NCBI GenBank assembly: GCA_032358165.1 | Contig: JAALGY010000044.1 | Location: 310,001-374,000, forward strand | Length of the DNA: 64,000 nt | DNA from: Diplosphaera chodatii | Taxonomy: Eukaryota; Chlorophyta; Trebouxiophyceae; Prasiolales; Stichococcaceae | Reading direction: 5' to 3' | Part shown: in pieces, positions 32,579 to 45,414 of the stretch | How the letters are laid out: each line of letters begins with the position of its first letter | Position numbering within the stretch: position 1 is the first letter of the stretch | Made by a program: the position numbers and the translations under genes | Notes under the pieces: generated by a model | The model's database searches: none | The model's input: only the letters and a program-made list of their open reading frames with translations | Told to the model about the DNA's origin: nothing

Positions 32579-35500
32579 TCAAAGCCGCAGCGTCGACACC
32601 AGCTCTGAGACGCGCTTGCGCTTGGCCGCCGTCCGCCGCCGCCGCGGCGGCCGCGCCGGCTGCCCATCTGCTGGCTGCTCTTTCTTCGACAGCGTCACCT
32701 GTACACCGACAAGTCACGTCAGCGCCAGTGAACGCCACTCTTCTCCTGGCACGATACTTGCATGATACTGCGTATGGCTGAACCCTGAACCCTAAACCCT
32801 CACCAGCTTGAGGCGCTGGTGGCCCGCGTTCCAGACGCGCCGCTCCGAGCGCGTGCGGTTGCCGATGGGGTTGATGGTCACCTCCAGCGCGCGGTCCATC
32901 GTGTCCGGGATGACGAAGTAGCCGCACAGCACCTGGCTCGCCGTCTGCACGCGCGCCTGCGCAGGGCAGCGTGAAGAGCCTCGAGGGTGCCGCATACCGC
33001 ACGGTTGCATGGCACCTTGATCTTCTGGTGCTCCGCCTGGCCCCAAGGATGCAGCCGGCCCTCTGAGCTGCCGGCGGCACTTCACAGGCGCCTCAGGACA
33101 GCTGTGATTGCTCTGCACATGGGCGCCGCATCACGAAAGCTGGCAGCTTGATCCAAACCCAGTCACGCAGCTCCTCCCGATGCAGGCAGGCGGTGCTGCA
33201 AGCTGTGCTGAGGGTGGGCGCACCAGCAGCTCCCAGTAGGACAGCTCCTCATTCAGGGCGCAGAAGGAGGAGGCGTCCTGCACCCGGAACTCGTCCTGCT
33301 CCCCGATGTGGCTCAGCGGCAGCAGCACCTTCGGGTTGAACGCCACCTGCAGCCGGGCGCCGCCGCGTACTTGCCAATGAACCCAACACACAACAACAGC
33401 AGGTTGCCTTGTGCAAGTCTTCCTGATGCATTCAGACTCAAGCGCCACCCCAGACTTGAGACAGGCAAGATCGGCACCCACACAGCTGCATGCGCTGCAT
33501 GCAGTTGATTCCATGGGCCCCAAGTAACACAGGACCTGAGAAGCAGTTCTGAAAGCTACCAGCATCTTCGCACATGCAGCACCCCGCAAAAAACCACGTG
33601 CGGAGGCACCGTGGCTGCGCTGAGTCCCGCACACACCTCGGCGAGGAGCTTGGCGGCGTAGGAGGTGCAGTTCATGGAGATGCTGACGGGGAGGCGGTAG
33701 CGGTCCTCGAACCGCGTCACGCCCTCGAACGCCAGCTTCTCGCAGATGATGTTGAGGTCCGGCAGCTGCTGCTCCTGCACATCGGGTGCCAGGACCGGCC
33801 GTATAACTGATGGCCGCAAGCACACTTGCAGCCCGTCTTTATCCTTTGCACCCAAGTTAAACTGCCTTTGCAGCACAGTCGAGAGCGTGTGTACACTCTC
33901 CTTGGTGCAATGCAGCATGTGTACTCTGTCTGTGACATGATCCATCATCGCCTTGTCCTCCTTCGCATAACAGCAAGACATGGGACAAACCGTGAGAAAG
34001 TCTGCGGGTCACCTCCACCAGCTTGCGGATGTTGAGCTGCACCATCAGGATCATGGCGTCCAGGCGCAGCATGTCCGACTGCTCCGTGGCGGCGATGCCG
34101 TTGGCGACCTCCATGTCGGGGTCCAGCCAGCTCATGTCGCACAGCACCACCGCGCACTTGTAGCTGTACGGTGGAAGCGAGCTATGTCACAAAACCTACT
34201 AGACTCGCAGCACCATGACATGCGACTATGCAGGTTCGCAGCTGAGTGAGTTGCGTCGACAGTACAGCTTGCAATACAGACCTCAGCTGTCAGCTTGACA
34301 GACCTGCTGATGTCCACGTGCTTGGCCATGTCCTTCCGAATGAGCGGGTTGCCGCGGATGTGCGTCAGCTTGATGCGGTCCAGGCTGGCAAACTCAAGCG
34401 CCTGTTTGGGCAGAAACAAGGGCGCCTGGAAAACTCAGCTATACGGGTTGGGCGCTCAACCATCTTGACGACACCCTGAGCAACATCTGCTACTGTGGTG
34501 GGGCCTTGCGCCTCACAGAGCGATGGCAACCATGCGCCACCACAGCCCAGCCTTGCTGCTAGTGAGCTGTGCCGAGGTGGGTGACTCACCGAGGGCAGCT
34601 GGTCTGGGGGGTCGTGCTGGTTGAACAGCACCACCTCCGAGCCGTGCGGCAGCGCCGCCGGCCCGTGGTCCAGCTCCCGCAGCACGCTGGCCATAAACGC
34701 CGCCTCGCCCCACCCGCATATCAGGATGCGCTGCGGACAGTCAAGGCACATGTGTCCGATTGTCCGGGAACAGGACTAGTGTGCATTCACGCACGACTCT
34801 GTGCCTGGACAGGAACATGCCACATGGGTGTGGAGAAGCAGTCTACTCTTTTGAGTGGCACCTGCGACTCGGTGCTGCTGGAGGTGTACTCCATGGGCAG
34901 CAGGTACTTGTCGTTCTGCGACGGCGAGCTGCTGAGCAGGTCCTGCGTCTTCACTGGTGACAACGCACTGCCGGCGATCGTAACCCTGCAGCAAGCATAG
35001 AGGGCTGTATACCAACGATGATGTAGGGTCAGTCTGGCACACAGGCAACAACACAGGTTGAACAGCAGGCCGCCTGCGCTGGCAGCACCAGAGGGCAGTC
35101 ACAACGCAGAACCTCCTGGCTCCAGTGTAGCATAGAGCCTGCATCGGTTGCCACCCACCTGCTGGTGGGCTCAGTGCCCAGGACCTCAGCAGGGTCGAAG
35201 CTTCGGTATACATACTGCGAGGACTGCCAGCCACCTGCACAGCAGCAAGGCAGGACGGGTGTCAGCCGCAGCAATGCAATGTGCCAAGATGCGTCTTCAT
35301 TCGAGCTTCAGGATAACTAAAATTAATTTGAAAGTAGTTTGTTATGAGCGTTCTGAAATTATTGGCTGGTAGTATACTTACTGATGTCGACCTCGGCCAC
35401 AGGCACTGGTGAGCCTCGGTAAGAGTTCTTGCCAATGGCTGTTGGCCGCATCATGATGAGCTCATCACGCTCCATGATGCGCTGTGTCGGCGCTGGATTC

Positions 35501-38500
35501 ACGACGCACACGCCGCTGCAAGTCGATACACAGCATCAGAGCAACGTGCACCACAGAACGCACCTCACAGCTGATAATGCCGTGCAAAGGGAAGTGTGGG
35601 ACAAAAGCAAGACGAGAGCGATATTTGTAAGGGATTAAATCAGTGCACCTGTTAGCCTGCACAAGCGCAATAGGCGTTGCGTCTGGAAAGTAGAAGGCGG
35701 CCTCCCCGAAGGTGCGGCCAGCCAGCTGTGGGCAGCGCTCCAGGTAACCCTGCAGCAGACAGCATTGTCGACGAAGCCCCGAACAGCAGCTGTATCCTCA
35801 GGCGGGATTAAAACGACTGCAATGCACGTTTGCCAACTTGCTTTTCATGGTCCGACACAGCTACTGACCTGGGATGCCGAGTTGAAGTTCAGCAAGTTGT
35901 TTGACATGATGCCAACAACTGGGCTGAGCACACACCGCGCAATCCTACAGAACACATAAATAGCCCTGAAGCGCTGTGTATCGATTGTTTGCCACCTTCC
36001 AAACGAAGCCAGGTGGGTATGGTGGTGCAGGCATGCAACAGCAGTTGCTGTCCTTATCAAGTCTTGTCAAGTCACACACCGCCTGGCGTTGAGCTGCGCG
36101 GTGGGCAGGGAGATGATGCGGCTGGAGCAGCTGTAGCGCAGCAGCGGCATCGCATTGGCGGTCTTCAGCTCCACGACGATGTTGCCGGTGCGCGGGTCGG
36201 GCACGCCCGCCCCCGGGAAGTCCAGCTCGTCCAGCAGCACCCCCACCCGCAGCGTCTGGGCATCTGCCTCCTCTGGATACCTGTCGCACGGTTCAGGGCA
36301 ATGTCGGCATTGCGCACCTCGAACCTCACGTCCCTCACCTGGATCTGCTGGCTGATACACTCTCAATCTGATCACAGCATGCATTGCCGCTGGTTGAACC
36401 TGGTGTCGCGGCGGCGCTACCCAGGTCATGGGCCTGCAATGGTTGCACTCACGCACAGCAGCATTTGGTAGACCCGTCTTCCCACACCTGGAGGTGTCTG
36501 ACACCACGCAGGTGACTGCCGCCCTTGATGCTGCCACCATGCGCAGGTCATCGGGGATGAGCGGGTTTCCCTGCAGAAGACTCAAGTGGTGGTCGGGTCA
36601 GCCGGTGCATAGCAAGCGACCCAGTTGTGCGAGGAGGGCACACACCTAGACCAGCCAGTTGCCTGCTGCAGTGTTCCTCAGGAAAAGCGATGACTGCACC
36701 TGTCTGAAGACGAAGCGCGTTCCGTAGCGAGCATCTGGAGGGATTGTGCGTCTGAACATAGCCTCCATTTCCTGCAGCGCGAGGTGTGTCGGCTGTACAA
36801 GGGTCGGCACGATGTGGGCACATTACCAAAACAAGGCTGACAAGAACCAACAGCTTGCAGATACCTTGCAAGTGCGACCATACGCACCAGCTTTTCCCTG
36901 CAGCTGAGCACCACAATGGTGCGGCCGCCATCGCCCCGGTAGGCCAGGCAGAACTGGCTGAGCAGCTTCCAGACGACCTCCAGATCCTTCCGGTTATCAG
37001 CCCATGCTAGCACCAGGACCTGATGGCCAAGGCAATGGGTGATTCTGCTACAGACGATGGATGGTCACAGCCAGTAAGACTACCGCCGACTTAGATGCAT
37101 GTGACAAGAGCCTCCATGTTTCCCGACAGCTGGTCATTACGCTTACATGTCCCTCCTCATATACACGACTGCCCTGGGCAACATTCTCGTCAATGACTTC
37201 CAACACCACCTGCGGCATCATGGGGTTCGTCATGCTTTCGCAGGGCCTGACCAGACTTTTGTTCTGCAGAAGTTGGCCTGACGTCACTCGGATATGCAGT
37301 GGACGTTAGGCTGCGTGCAATGCATGCACGAGCATGTGCAAGTCATCACCTGCTGCAGCAGCGCCAGCACAAGGGCGAAGGTGGCGAGACCCACAAGCGC
37401 AACACAGAGTCCAAAGACCTGCGATGCCAGGCTGGCTGTTGCCTCTGGCAACTCCTGCCCGAAGATCACCACCAGCACCTGCGTAGGCATGGTTCCGTAG
37501 GGACGGAGGCGCTGCTCTGGTTTTGCCTGCGGGCACGGTCACCATGAAACCTTGGGCATGCCCCACGCTGCAGCTGCACTGCCTCTGGCCTCACATCGTA
37601 GATGTCGATCCACAGGCTGTCGTGGTCCCCTTCCAGCGGGTCTATGAGAGCACGCTTGGCTACGGAGCCCAGAAACACCAGCAGGATGTTGAGGCCCAAG
37701 ATGAGCTGCAGATCGCTTGTGGTGTCTGTCCGCCAGTCTGCAGGGAGTCCGCAGAGAGCCGCAGGTCAGGCACTCCACCGACTATGCAAGCTGCTCATGT
37801 GCTCAACGCGACACTGCACAGGCAGTGCAGCTGCTGAGGTTGCGGCACAGCAGGCGGAACAGCGCACTGTAGTACTGGTAGCTGAAGCGGCCCCACAGGT
37901 CATTCAGGAAACGCAGAGGGCCGCTGCCGCTGTCCCTGAGGCTGAGGTTTGTCCTACAACGAGCGAAGAAGGGGTCACTCAGACATTTGGTGGGCAACGC
38001 TGTGCAAAGGGTCGACTTATATTCCTGACAAGTTGACACAACCTTCAACCTCAGGGATATGTGCATCTTTACCTGGAGCGCAGCTCACGGATATCCTCTG
38101 CGCTCTGCAGCACGACATCCTCAGTGCTGCTGTACGCGTCACGCTCATCCTGCGATGAGCTGGCGGCAGCTGGACCCCTCTTCTCCGGCGGCAGGTCCAC
38201 GGTGGCGTCCGGAGCCACGCCGTTGCTGGTTTCCTCCTCATCGCTGCACTCCAAAAATGTGCCATGTAGTAAATACGCGGTGGCACTGCAATGACATGAG
38301 CTCGCAACCGCTTCAAGGAGCTGCAAAAGCACCTGCTGTACCCAGACAAAGCCGCCTCAGGCTGCTCTGCGCCATTCTCGTCTGGACTGCCGCTGCCATT
38401 TCCTGATGCACATCTTATGACTGCTGGACACCGACTGGGTTGCCGCTGCTTGATGGGAGCTCGTTGTCTGACGGTGAGGCGGTGGTGCGCTGCATGTCGA

Positions 38501-38553
38501 AGACTGCCTCTACTGTGGTGCGGCAGGTGGATCCCCAGCCGCTGTGCTATCAT
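32579..38553 (-). CDS. CASTOR/POLLUX-like plastid ion channel, copy 1
   Basis: Twenty-two exons on the minus strand in phase encode 911 aa: 38342-38553, 38073-38243, 37820-37953, 37595-37737, 37350-37478, 37147-37209, 36888-37019, 36700-36771, 36488-36570, 36080-36280, 35869-35944, 35649-35749, 35382-35515, 35155-35234, 34862-34942, 34590-34730, 34304-34401, 34013-34163, 33637-33774, 33224-33346, 32804-32956, 32579-32698. The basic start (MIAQRLGIHLPHHSRGS, then AVIRCASG) looks like a plastid transit peptide. Hydrophobic segments follow (LILGLNILLVFLG; FGLCVALVGLATFALVLAL). Two RCK-like nucleotide-binding units come next: VLVLAWADNRKDLEVVW with LKTANAMPLLRYS, and RILICGWGEAAFM with VVLCDMSWLDPD. 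This matches the DMI1/CASTOR/POLLUX family, including plastid-envelope members linked to stromal calcium and potassium fluxes. The filter-like position reads PEATASLAS. The C-terminus is basic (KRKR). Confidence 0.92.
32780..32800. repeat. Telomere-like repeat at an intron donor
   Basis: Three consecutive units related to CCCTAAA (GAACCCT, GAACCCT, AAACCCT) lie in the last intron of channel copy 1. On the minus strand the intron begins GTGAGGGTTTAGGG, so the repeat starts almost at the splice donor. Confidence 0.8.
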
Positions 38554-39140
38554 GGCGAATTCAGGTCGACATGCCTGGGAGCTACATCGCTGCCACTTTG
38601 TCTTTGGCTTGCCCACTGTTGACTGAACACGCTGATCACATTGATTGGCTTTTCAAGCTGGGTCGCGAAGGCAGGTGCACAAAGTCAAGCAAGTCAACAC
38701 TGCAGGTCGCAATGCGCAAATGAATCAGATGCTATTCACCTTATTGTATCCTAGTCGTGAAGTGTCTAGGTCCAGTCCCCACAGCAGTATCACAACGTTA
38801 ATACAAGCAGGAAGTGCCTGTGTTGTGAGAATGCCAGCGCAGGCCACGGTGGCCAGTCCAAGCACTGATCGCAGTTGGCAGCTGCTCTTCTGCTCGCACT
38901 ACGATGTCGTCTTTGTTACGTCAAAGTGATCATAGTTGGTGTCAGGTCTGTGCAGGCTACCTGGTCGCAGCATGCGCGACAGAACTTTGCAGCATGTGGC
39001 TGATTCATGGCCATCGCAGTTGCTGGCCCTTGATGCTTCAAACTCGAATTCTCGCTTGTTAGTGGTAGCATTCACGCGGTGAAGAGTTTGCTTGGACGTA
39101 CTGCTTGGTTTTACGCTCCTGTGACGTCACATACGGCATC
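38554..39140. promoter_or_regulatory. Bidirectional promoter of the channel pair
   Basis: These 587 bases are all that separates the two channel start codons, so the paralogues probably share this promoter. It contains GATTGGC (38643-38649), an inverted CCAAT box, and a 10-base GTGAC/GTCAC palindrome directly before the plus-strand start. The start choices rest on transit-peptide-like first exons on both sides. Confidence 0.55.
39121..39130. promoter_or_regulatory. GTGACGTCAC palindrome upstream of channel copy 2
   Basis: A perfect CRE-type palindrome ends 10 bases before the ATG of channel copy 2, inside the shared promoter. It is a candidate bZIP site that could co-regulate both channels. 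Confidence 0.4.
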
Positions 39141-42100
39141 ATGCGCTGCAGTCAACCACTGCCGTTGCGGTCATGCAGTACTATACATACAGCAGGCAGC
39201 GCTCTGGGCCAGCGACACACCCTGCAGGGAACACGTCACGTGTCCAGCAAAATGAGCAGGCAGTTGCGGAGCTGTGTGTATGCCAGCGAGTCAGCAGCTG
39301 AGGAGGAACCTGTGCGAAGCGCCGATGCAGCGACAGCAACTAACAGTGCAGCAGGCACAGCACCAGACTCCGTGCAGCGTTCGCCCAGTATTGATCCGAC
39401 GCTATGCGACGAGGTTTCGGACCCTGCCCAGCCGCAGCCGTATGCCTCTGATGCTGCAGAAGCGCCTGCTGCCACACGTGTGGACTTCAGCAGCAGCAGT
39501 GGCAGCAGCGAGGATGCAGCAGCAGATGCGAATGGAGCCGGTGTCCAGGAGGACCTGGGCGCGCGGCTCTGGGAAGAGGCGCAGCAGGGGCAGCAGATAC
39601 GGGACGACTATGAGCAGAAGGCGCAGCCTCCTAAAAGGTCAGCGGAATGTGACAGGCACACAGGCCTCACGCGCATCGGCCAGATGTGCACGACTGCCAG
39701 TACGGCATGATCTACCTGCACACATCAGGACTGCTGGACACATGCATGCATGCGCGAATGCTTGCAGGCGTAAAAGGAAGCGAAAGGGCGCTGGGTTCCT
39801 GGACACCATGGCGGATGTGGAGGCCAGCCAGAATGCCTTCCTGTCGCAGACAAGCGATGAGGGCGACGGCTCACCGCTTGCGTCTGTGGAGCAGACCGGC
39901 AGCTATGACGACCCCGCAACCTGGTCGTCGGTCGACTGGGACGAGTTCGCAGCCCAGGTGGCCCCCACCAGCAGCGCCGAGCAGCTTCGGGAGTCGCGAT
40001 CAAGGTGCAACACATCACACCGGCACCAGCTACAGTCAGGTCTCTTAGGCACATCACCAAGAGTTTATCGTTGACCACACATCCGTTCCTCCTTTGCAGT
40101 ACACGGTCAGTAGTACAGATTGGGCAGTCTGCCCCAATCCGGTGGGTGTTCGACACATGGGGGAGAATTCGTTACAACTACTTCAATTGGAGGTGCTTGG
40201 CCAAACAGATCAACATTTGTTGCCTCCGCAGCAGCAGCTGCTGGACCGGTTGCCTGGCAAACACTGACGTCCAAGTCAACAATGCAGGAAGAATTCAATC
40301 AGCGATTTGCTGCTCATCATAGCTCTCAACATTGGCCTGCTCGGTTTCGGCGGCCTCCTGAAGGTGCCTAAAGCCCTTCGATATTGAGCGCTTCCAAAAT
40401 TCAGCTAGTGTCATCAGCACAAGAGCAGGCATAACTGACTCATGATGGCTTGTGCCTGCATGCAGATGGTCCTTGTTGATCCATTGGAAAACACTCCCGA
40501 GGGGTTCTGGGCAAATATCTATGATGTGCGCGCTGCACACCGCAGCTGGTGTCCCGCTGTGTCAGCATGTCTGCCAACTCGGAACGCTTAGAATTTCTTG
40601 TGGACCTTGCAGATCATGATTATTGTCTTCGGACAGCAGCTGCCAGATGCCGATGCCGGCCTGCCATCGCAGCTGTTTGGCGTGGCAGCAGCCTCAACTG
40701 GTCTTGCCAGCTTTGCCTTGGTGTTGGCGCTTGTCGAGCAGGTCTGCCAGTGCTGCACACGCTGTGCAAACCTGTTGGCAGCTAATGTGCAGGGTGCTCT
40801 GGATTGCACCTGTTGGCAAACGACCGCTTGATGTGGGGCTCGCAGATTGTGCTGCAAGTCATTGAGAGCAACGTCAAGCGCGGCAGCAGCGTATATGAGC
40901 AAGATCATGTGGGTTCACACTCACTGATCCTTGCACCTTTTCGTCGGTGTAAGCTGCATTCGTGTCTTCATGTTATCCGCCAGACCCGATTTGCACCATT
41001 GGTAGTGCTGCCCTGTGCAGATTCTGGTGCTGGCATGGGCAGACAACAGAAAAGATCTGGAGGTGGTATGGAAGGTGCTGAGCCAGGTGTGCCTGGCCTA
41101 CCGAGCGGACGGCGGCAGGGTGGTGGTGGTGCTGTGCTCCCGTGACAAGCTGGTACGCACCAGTGTGGTAGCATGCTGCTGCAGTCGGGCCCCCATCCTT
41201 CTGCCTTTTCACTGTTGGCATCTAGTCTCTGACACAGGACGGAGTGCTGCTATTGGTGGGTTTTGCAGGAGATGGAGGACTTGTTTAGGCGGACGATCCC
41301 TGAGGAGGCGCGGTATGGCACTCAGTTTGTGTTCCGCCAGGTGCGCCATGCAGCTCGGCACCCGCCTTGCATGCAGCTTACCCACCCTTGGCAGCAGCCA
41401 GACGTGCACATGGTATGGAAGTCAACCTTCTGCATGTGGCAGGGCAACCCGCTTGTTCCAGACGATCTGCGGTCAGTGGCAGCGTCCAGCGCATCAGCCA
41501 TCTGCGTGGTGTCAGATACCTCCAGGTGGGTTGCAACCGCAGTTGGTGACTGAGGTCGCACGCACATGCGCTACGGACAGGAACCATCATTCGAGGTTCA
41601 GCGCAGCTCTATAGCTCTGTTTTATCATGAGCACAAGGCAACTACCATGTATGTCTTCCTCCCTGCAGGTACCCCAGCGAGGCCGACGCACAGGCAGTGC
41701 GGGTGGCAGTCCTGCTGGACGAGCTGGACTTTCCCGGCATGGGGCAGCCGGACCCTCGCGTTGGGCACATCGTGGTGGAGCTCAAGACCGCCAATGCGGT
41801 GCCGCTGCTGCGTTACAGCTGCTCCAACCGTATCATCGGCCTGCCCACCGCCCAGCTCAACGCCCGGCGGTGAGGGAAACAGTTTCGGCACGAGCACTGC
41901 AGGCCACCCCATATGAAGGCTCAGATGCTGCTGTCCTGCACTTGGCTGCATGCACGAAGCAGGAGCACTCGCTGGATCTGCCACAGCTGAGTGTTGGGGT
42001 GCAACGTTACGTAGGATGGCACGCATCGTCAAGAGCCCAGTGGTCGGCTTGGTGTCCAGCTTCATGTGGAGCTTCAACTCACAGTCTCAGGTGCAACGAT

Positions 42101-45100
42101 GCAGCACGACTCTGGACCCTGCGCAAGCATGGCATGCAGCTGTCAGCAGCTGCAGAACTGACATGGCTGGTCCGCTGCTGGTGCGTGTGAGTAGTAACCC
42201 ATCAACCGTGTAGGTATATCTGGAGCGCTTGCCACAGCTCGTGGGCCGCACCTTCGGCAGCCTTGCATTCCAGCTGCCGGATGGGATTCCCTTCGGCCTC
42301 GTCAACCACTTCAGGTGTGGCATAATTCGGTTTGGATGGAAAGATGCTACCAAGTGTTTGCTAAACTTTCATGCCAGGTGTGGGCGACCTGCCATCACAG
42401 CACGGCATACATCAGCTGCAATTCCTTGCCATATCTTGCTCGCAGCGGGAAATGCACGATCAATCCGCCAGTGAACACGTTCGTCCAAGAGGGCGATGAG
42501 ATCGTGCTGCTGCGGCCGACCGGCTTTAAGCCGGGCGACTATCAGCCACTGGACCAGCCAGTGCAGCTGCCACACAGTAAGCCGCATAGCCTAGTCGCAG
42601 TCAAGCACCTAATCATTCAGTCCAGTAGGTCGCAGAACGTTGACTGATCAAGCGTTTGTGCCGTGCATACCGAAAACCTTGGAAGATGATTTGATCTGCA
42701 CTGCAGGTGATTGGAGCGAGTCCGACTATGTGTGCTCCGAGTGGGACCTCTCGTCCGAGGATATCCTGACACTGAGGTGCGGCACACAACACATCGCATG
42801 GTGGGATCTGATAGGCTGTCAATGTGAAAGAGTTGCCGGCCCGACCTGGGGTAGACTCCTCTGTGAATGGCTGCGGCCTGTCGGGTCACCTCAAGAAACT
42901 TTCGTACAGTGCACACAGCCACCCAGCGTGTGCGTACAGTATGTCCCCGCCATCAATTTGTAATTCTATTTTCGAGGATGTCCATGCTGGCTCCGTGCTG
43001 TCTTTGCAGCCAAGATGGCCTGGACTCGCCGGCGCGCGCCATGTTTGAGGCCAGCGCCGACGAAAAGCCCGCCAGCCCGCAGTACCTGCTGCCCATGGAG
43101 TACACTCACGCTGACGCCGATGCCGAGGTGACAAGTAGCTCCAAACCCTAAATTCTACAGTGCTGAGGCTCTGCAGTGCACACGACAGGCGGAAGAGGCT
43201 CAACAATCACGACGACTTGGGCCTCATCACAGTGATGGTCGAGGAAGAGTTCCCAGCTTCTTCTTGGCACCCTCTGCTGGCCGAGACAATCTTCTGCACA
43301 TTGCAGCGCATCCTGGTGTGCGGCTGGGGGGAGCCGACCTTCATGAGCAACCTGCTGCGGGAGCTGGACCACGGGTCGGCAGCGCTGCCCCGAAACTCCG
43401 AGGTTGTCATGTTCAACCGCCTGGAGACGGAGCAGCAGCAGGCCATGCTGTCGGTGAGATCCCGTTGAACTCGCCATATTTGGTCTCACGCCGCTTAGCA
43501 ACCCTCACAGTGCTAAGATAGGTGTTGGCAACGACGTTGACATGCTACCACTCCTTCCTGCAAAGTGGTTCTGCCTCTACCCTGCTCTAACATGTCATTC
43601 TGCTCTAACATGGCCCGTGCTGGGGTGCAGGACTTTGGCAAGCTGCGCAACATCCGGCTGCTGCACCTGAAGGGCAACCCGCTGAACCGCAAGGAGCTGG
43701 CAGAAAAGATCGACATTGCCAAGTGCGCCGTTGCAGTGCGTGGCATGGGTGATGTTGCAGGACGGCCACCGTGTTATGTGTGTGCATCAGTGAAGCTCCA
43801 CTGTGTCCATGCCGTGTCTGTGTTTCTTGCTGTGACCAGCTGGTCGCCGTCGCCGTCCTGCATGCGGACCACCATGTCTTTGGGTGCTGAGCAGGTACAA
43901 GAGTGCCGTGGTGCTGTGCGACATGGAGTGGGTGGATCCGGACCTGCGGGTCGCCAACGGCATTGCAATCTCGGACCAGGGCGACATGCTGCGCCTGGAC
44001 GCGATGCTCATGACGGTGCAGCTGAACCTGCGCAAGATGCTGGAGGTGCGCCATTGCTCACGTGTCGCATGCAGTGCTGTTGCGGCCCTTTCGCAGATGG
44101 CGGCAACCTACCGGGAGGCCAGACTGCTGCAGTGGGCTTGGCGTAGTAGGCCTGGCGAAGCAGCACAGTAGTGCAAGGACTGACGTGCGCGGAGCCGGAT
44201 GTCGCTGCAGGAGGCCGGCATGCACACCACCATCCTCATCAGCGAGAAGTGCGCCTTCGAGGGCACCACGCGCTTTGAGGACGGGCTGCGGCTGCCGCTG
44301 GGCATCTCGGTCAACTTCCCCTCCTTCGCAGCCGGCATCCTGACCGAGGTGAGCAGCGCTCAGCACCAGGGGCTCAGCACCAGGGTGGGATCTTTCCAGG
44401 CCGTGCCTGTTGGCGTGCTCTGCATGCCAGCTTGGCGGGCGTGGTCTTGCTGATCGTGGAACCGACCGTGTCTGTGAGCGTGCAGGTGGCGTACAACCCC
44501 AAGGTGCTGCTGCCGTTCAGCCACCTGGGCGAAACGGACGAGATGCGGGTGCAGGACGCCTCCTGCCTCGCCGCCCGCGACGAGCGCGTCAGCTTCTGGG
44601 AGCTGCAGGTGCGACGACGATCAACCAGCCTGACGTGCACAAGGGGCAGCGGCCTGCTGCTGGCTGGCGAGCCAGGGATGCGCTGGTGTTGCCATGCTAA
44701 GCCACGGCCCTGGTCCCCACTTGTGATGGTGGTGGCGCAGCTTGGGCCTAACAGCTGTGCCACTTCTCGGGGTTGACGCTCGTGTTGTGCATGCGCTGCA
44801 GCGGCGCGCGCAGTGCGTGGGCCAGGTGCTGCTGGGGTACTTGGAGGTGCCGGCCGCCATGGACCAGCGGCTGTCCTTCGTGGTGAACCCCCCCTCGGCG
44901 GCGCGCCACGAGGAGCGCATCTGGAACGCCGGCGACCAGCGCACCAAGCTGATCACGATATCGCCAAAGGATGAGGCAGCCCGGAGCTCGCGGCTGCGCT
45001 CGCGGCTGGCGCAGTCGGCGATACGGGAGACGCTGGGCAACTCGGGCGGCCCACAGCGCAAGTCCTACGTCATGGATCCGCCCCTCCGGGTAAGTGTCAC

Positions 45101-45414
45101 ACCCTTACTCACATACCCTACTCCAACCTTTCGTTCGTGGTGAGGGGCAGGCGTGCAAGTTGCATCTGTGCGACGGAGGCACATAGTCGACCGTGGAGCA
45201 TGTGTTGGGTGTCTGACAGCCAGAGCGTCTGCAGATGCTTCACGCATTCAGGAAGTTTGTGCATGATCCTCTCACGGTGCTCCCGCATGCATTCATCATG
45301 CAGGCTACCAGCACGCTGACAGACGAGCTGTTGGAAGCTGCTACGCTCAATGCGGCGACGGCCTCAGACAGAACTGATGCAAAGGATGAGAAGCAGAGGT
45401 TCTCCTCGCTGTGA
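39141..45414 (+). CDS. CASTOR/POLLUX-like plastid ion channel, copy 2
   Basis: Twenty-three exons in phase encode 1085 aa: 39141-39637, 39768-40004, 40100-40192, 40288-40363, 40466-40525, 40613-40741, 40846-40908, 41021-41152, 41269-41340, 41443-41525, 41669-41869, 42015-42090, 42214-42314, 42446-42576, 42707-42776, 43010-43127, 43307-43453, 43631-43722, 43895-44045, 44211-44348, 44486-44608, 44802-45089, 45235-45414. The start MRCSQPLPLRSCSTIHT suggests a plastid transit peptide, followed by a ~170-residue acidic Ser-rich region absent from copy 1. Membrane segments (LLIIALNIGLLGFGGLL; FGVAAASTGLASFALVLAL) precede the same two RCK-like units (LVLAWADNRKDLEVVW; RILVCGWGEPTFM). The filter-like stretch is PDADAGLPS, which keeps ADAG. 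The C-terminus is longer than in copy 1; the last exon (45235-45414) is the least certain but is in phase and open. Confidence 0.92.
43143..43152. repeat. Telobox AAACCCTAAA in a channel intron
   Basis: A perfect telobox lies 15 bases after the donor of intron 16 of channel copy 2. Similar motifs occur in introns of kinase 1 (2549-2557) and the NmrA-like gene (20667-20677). Confidence 0.7.
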
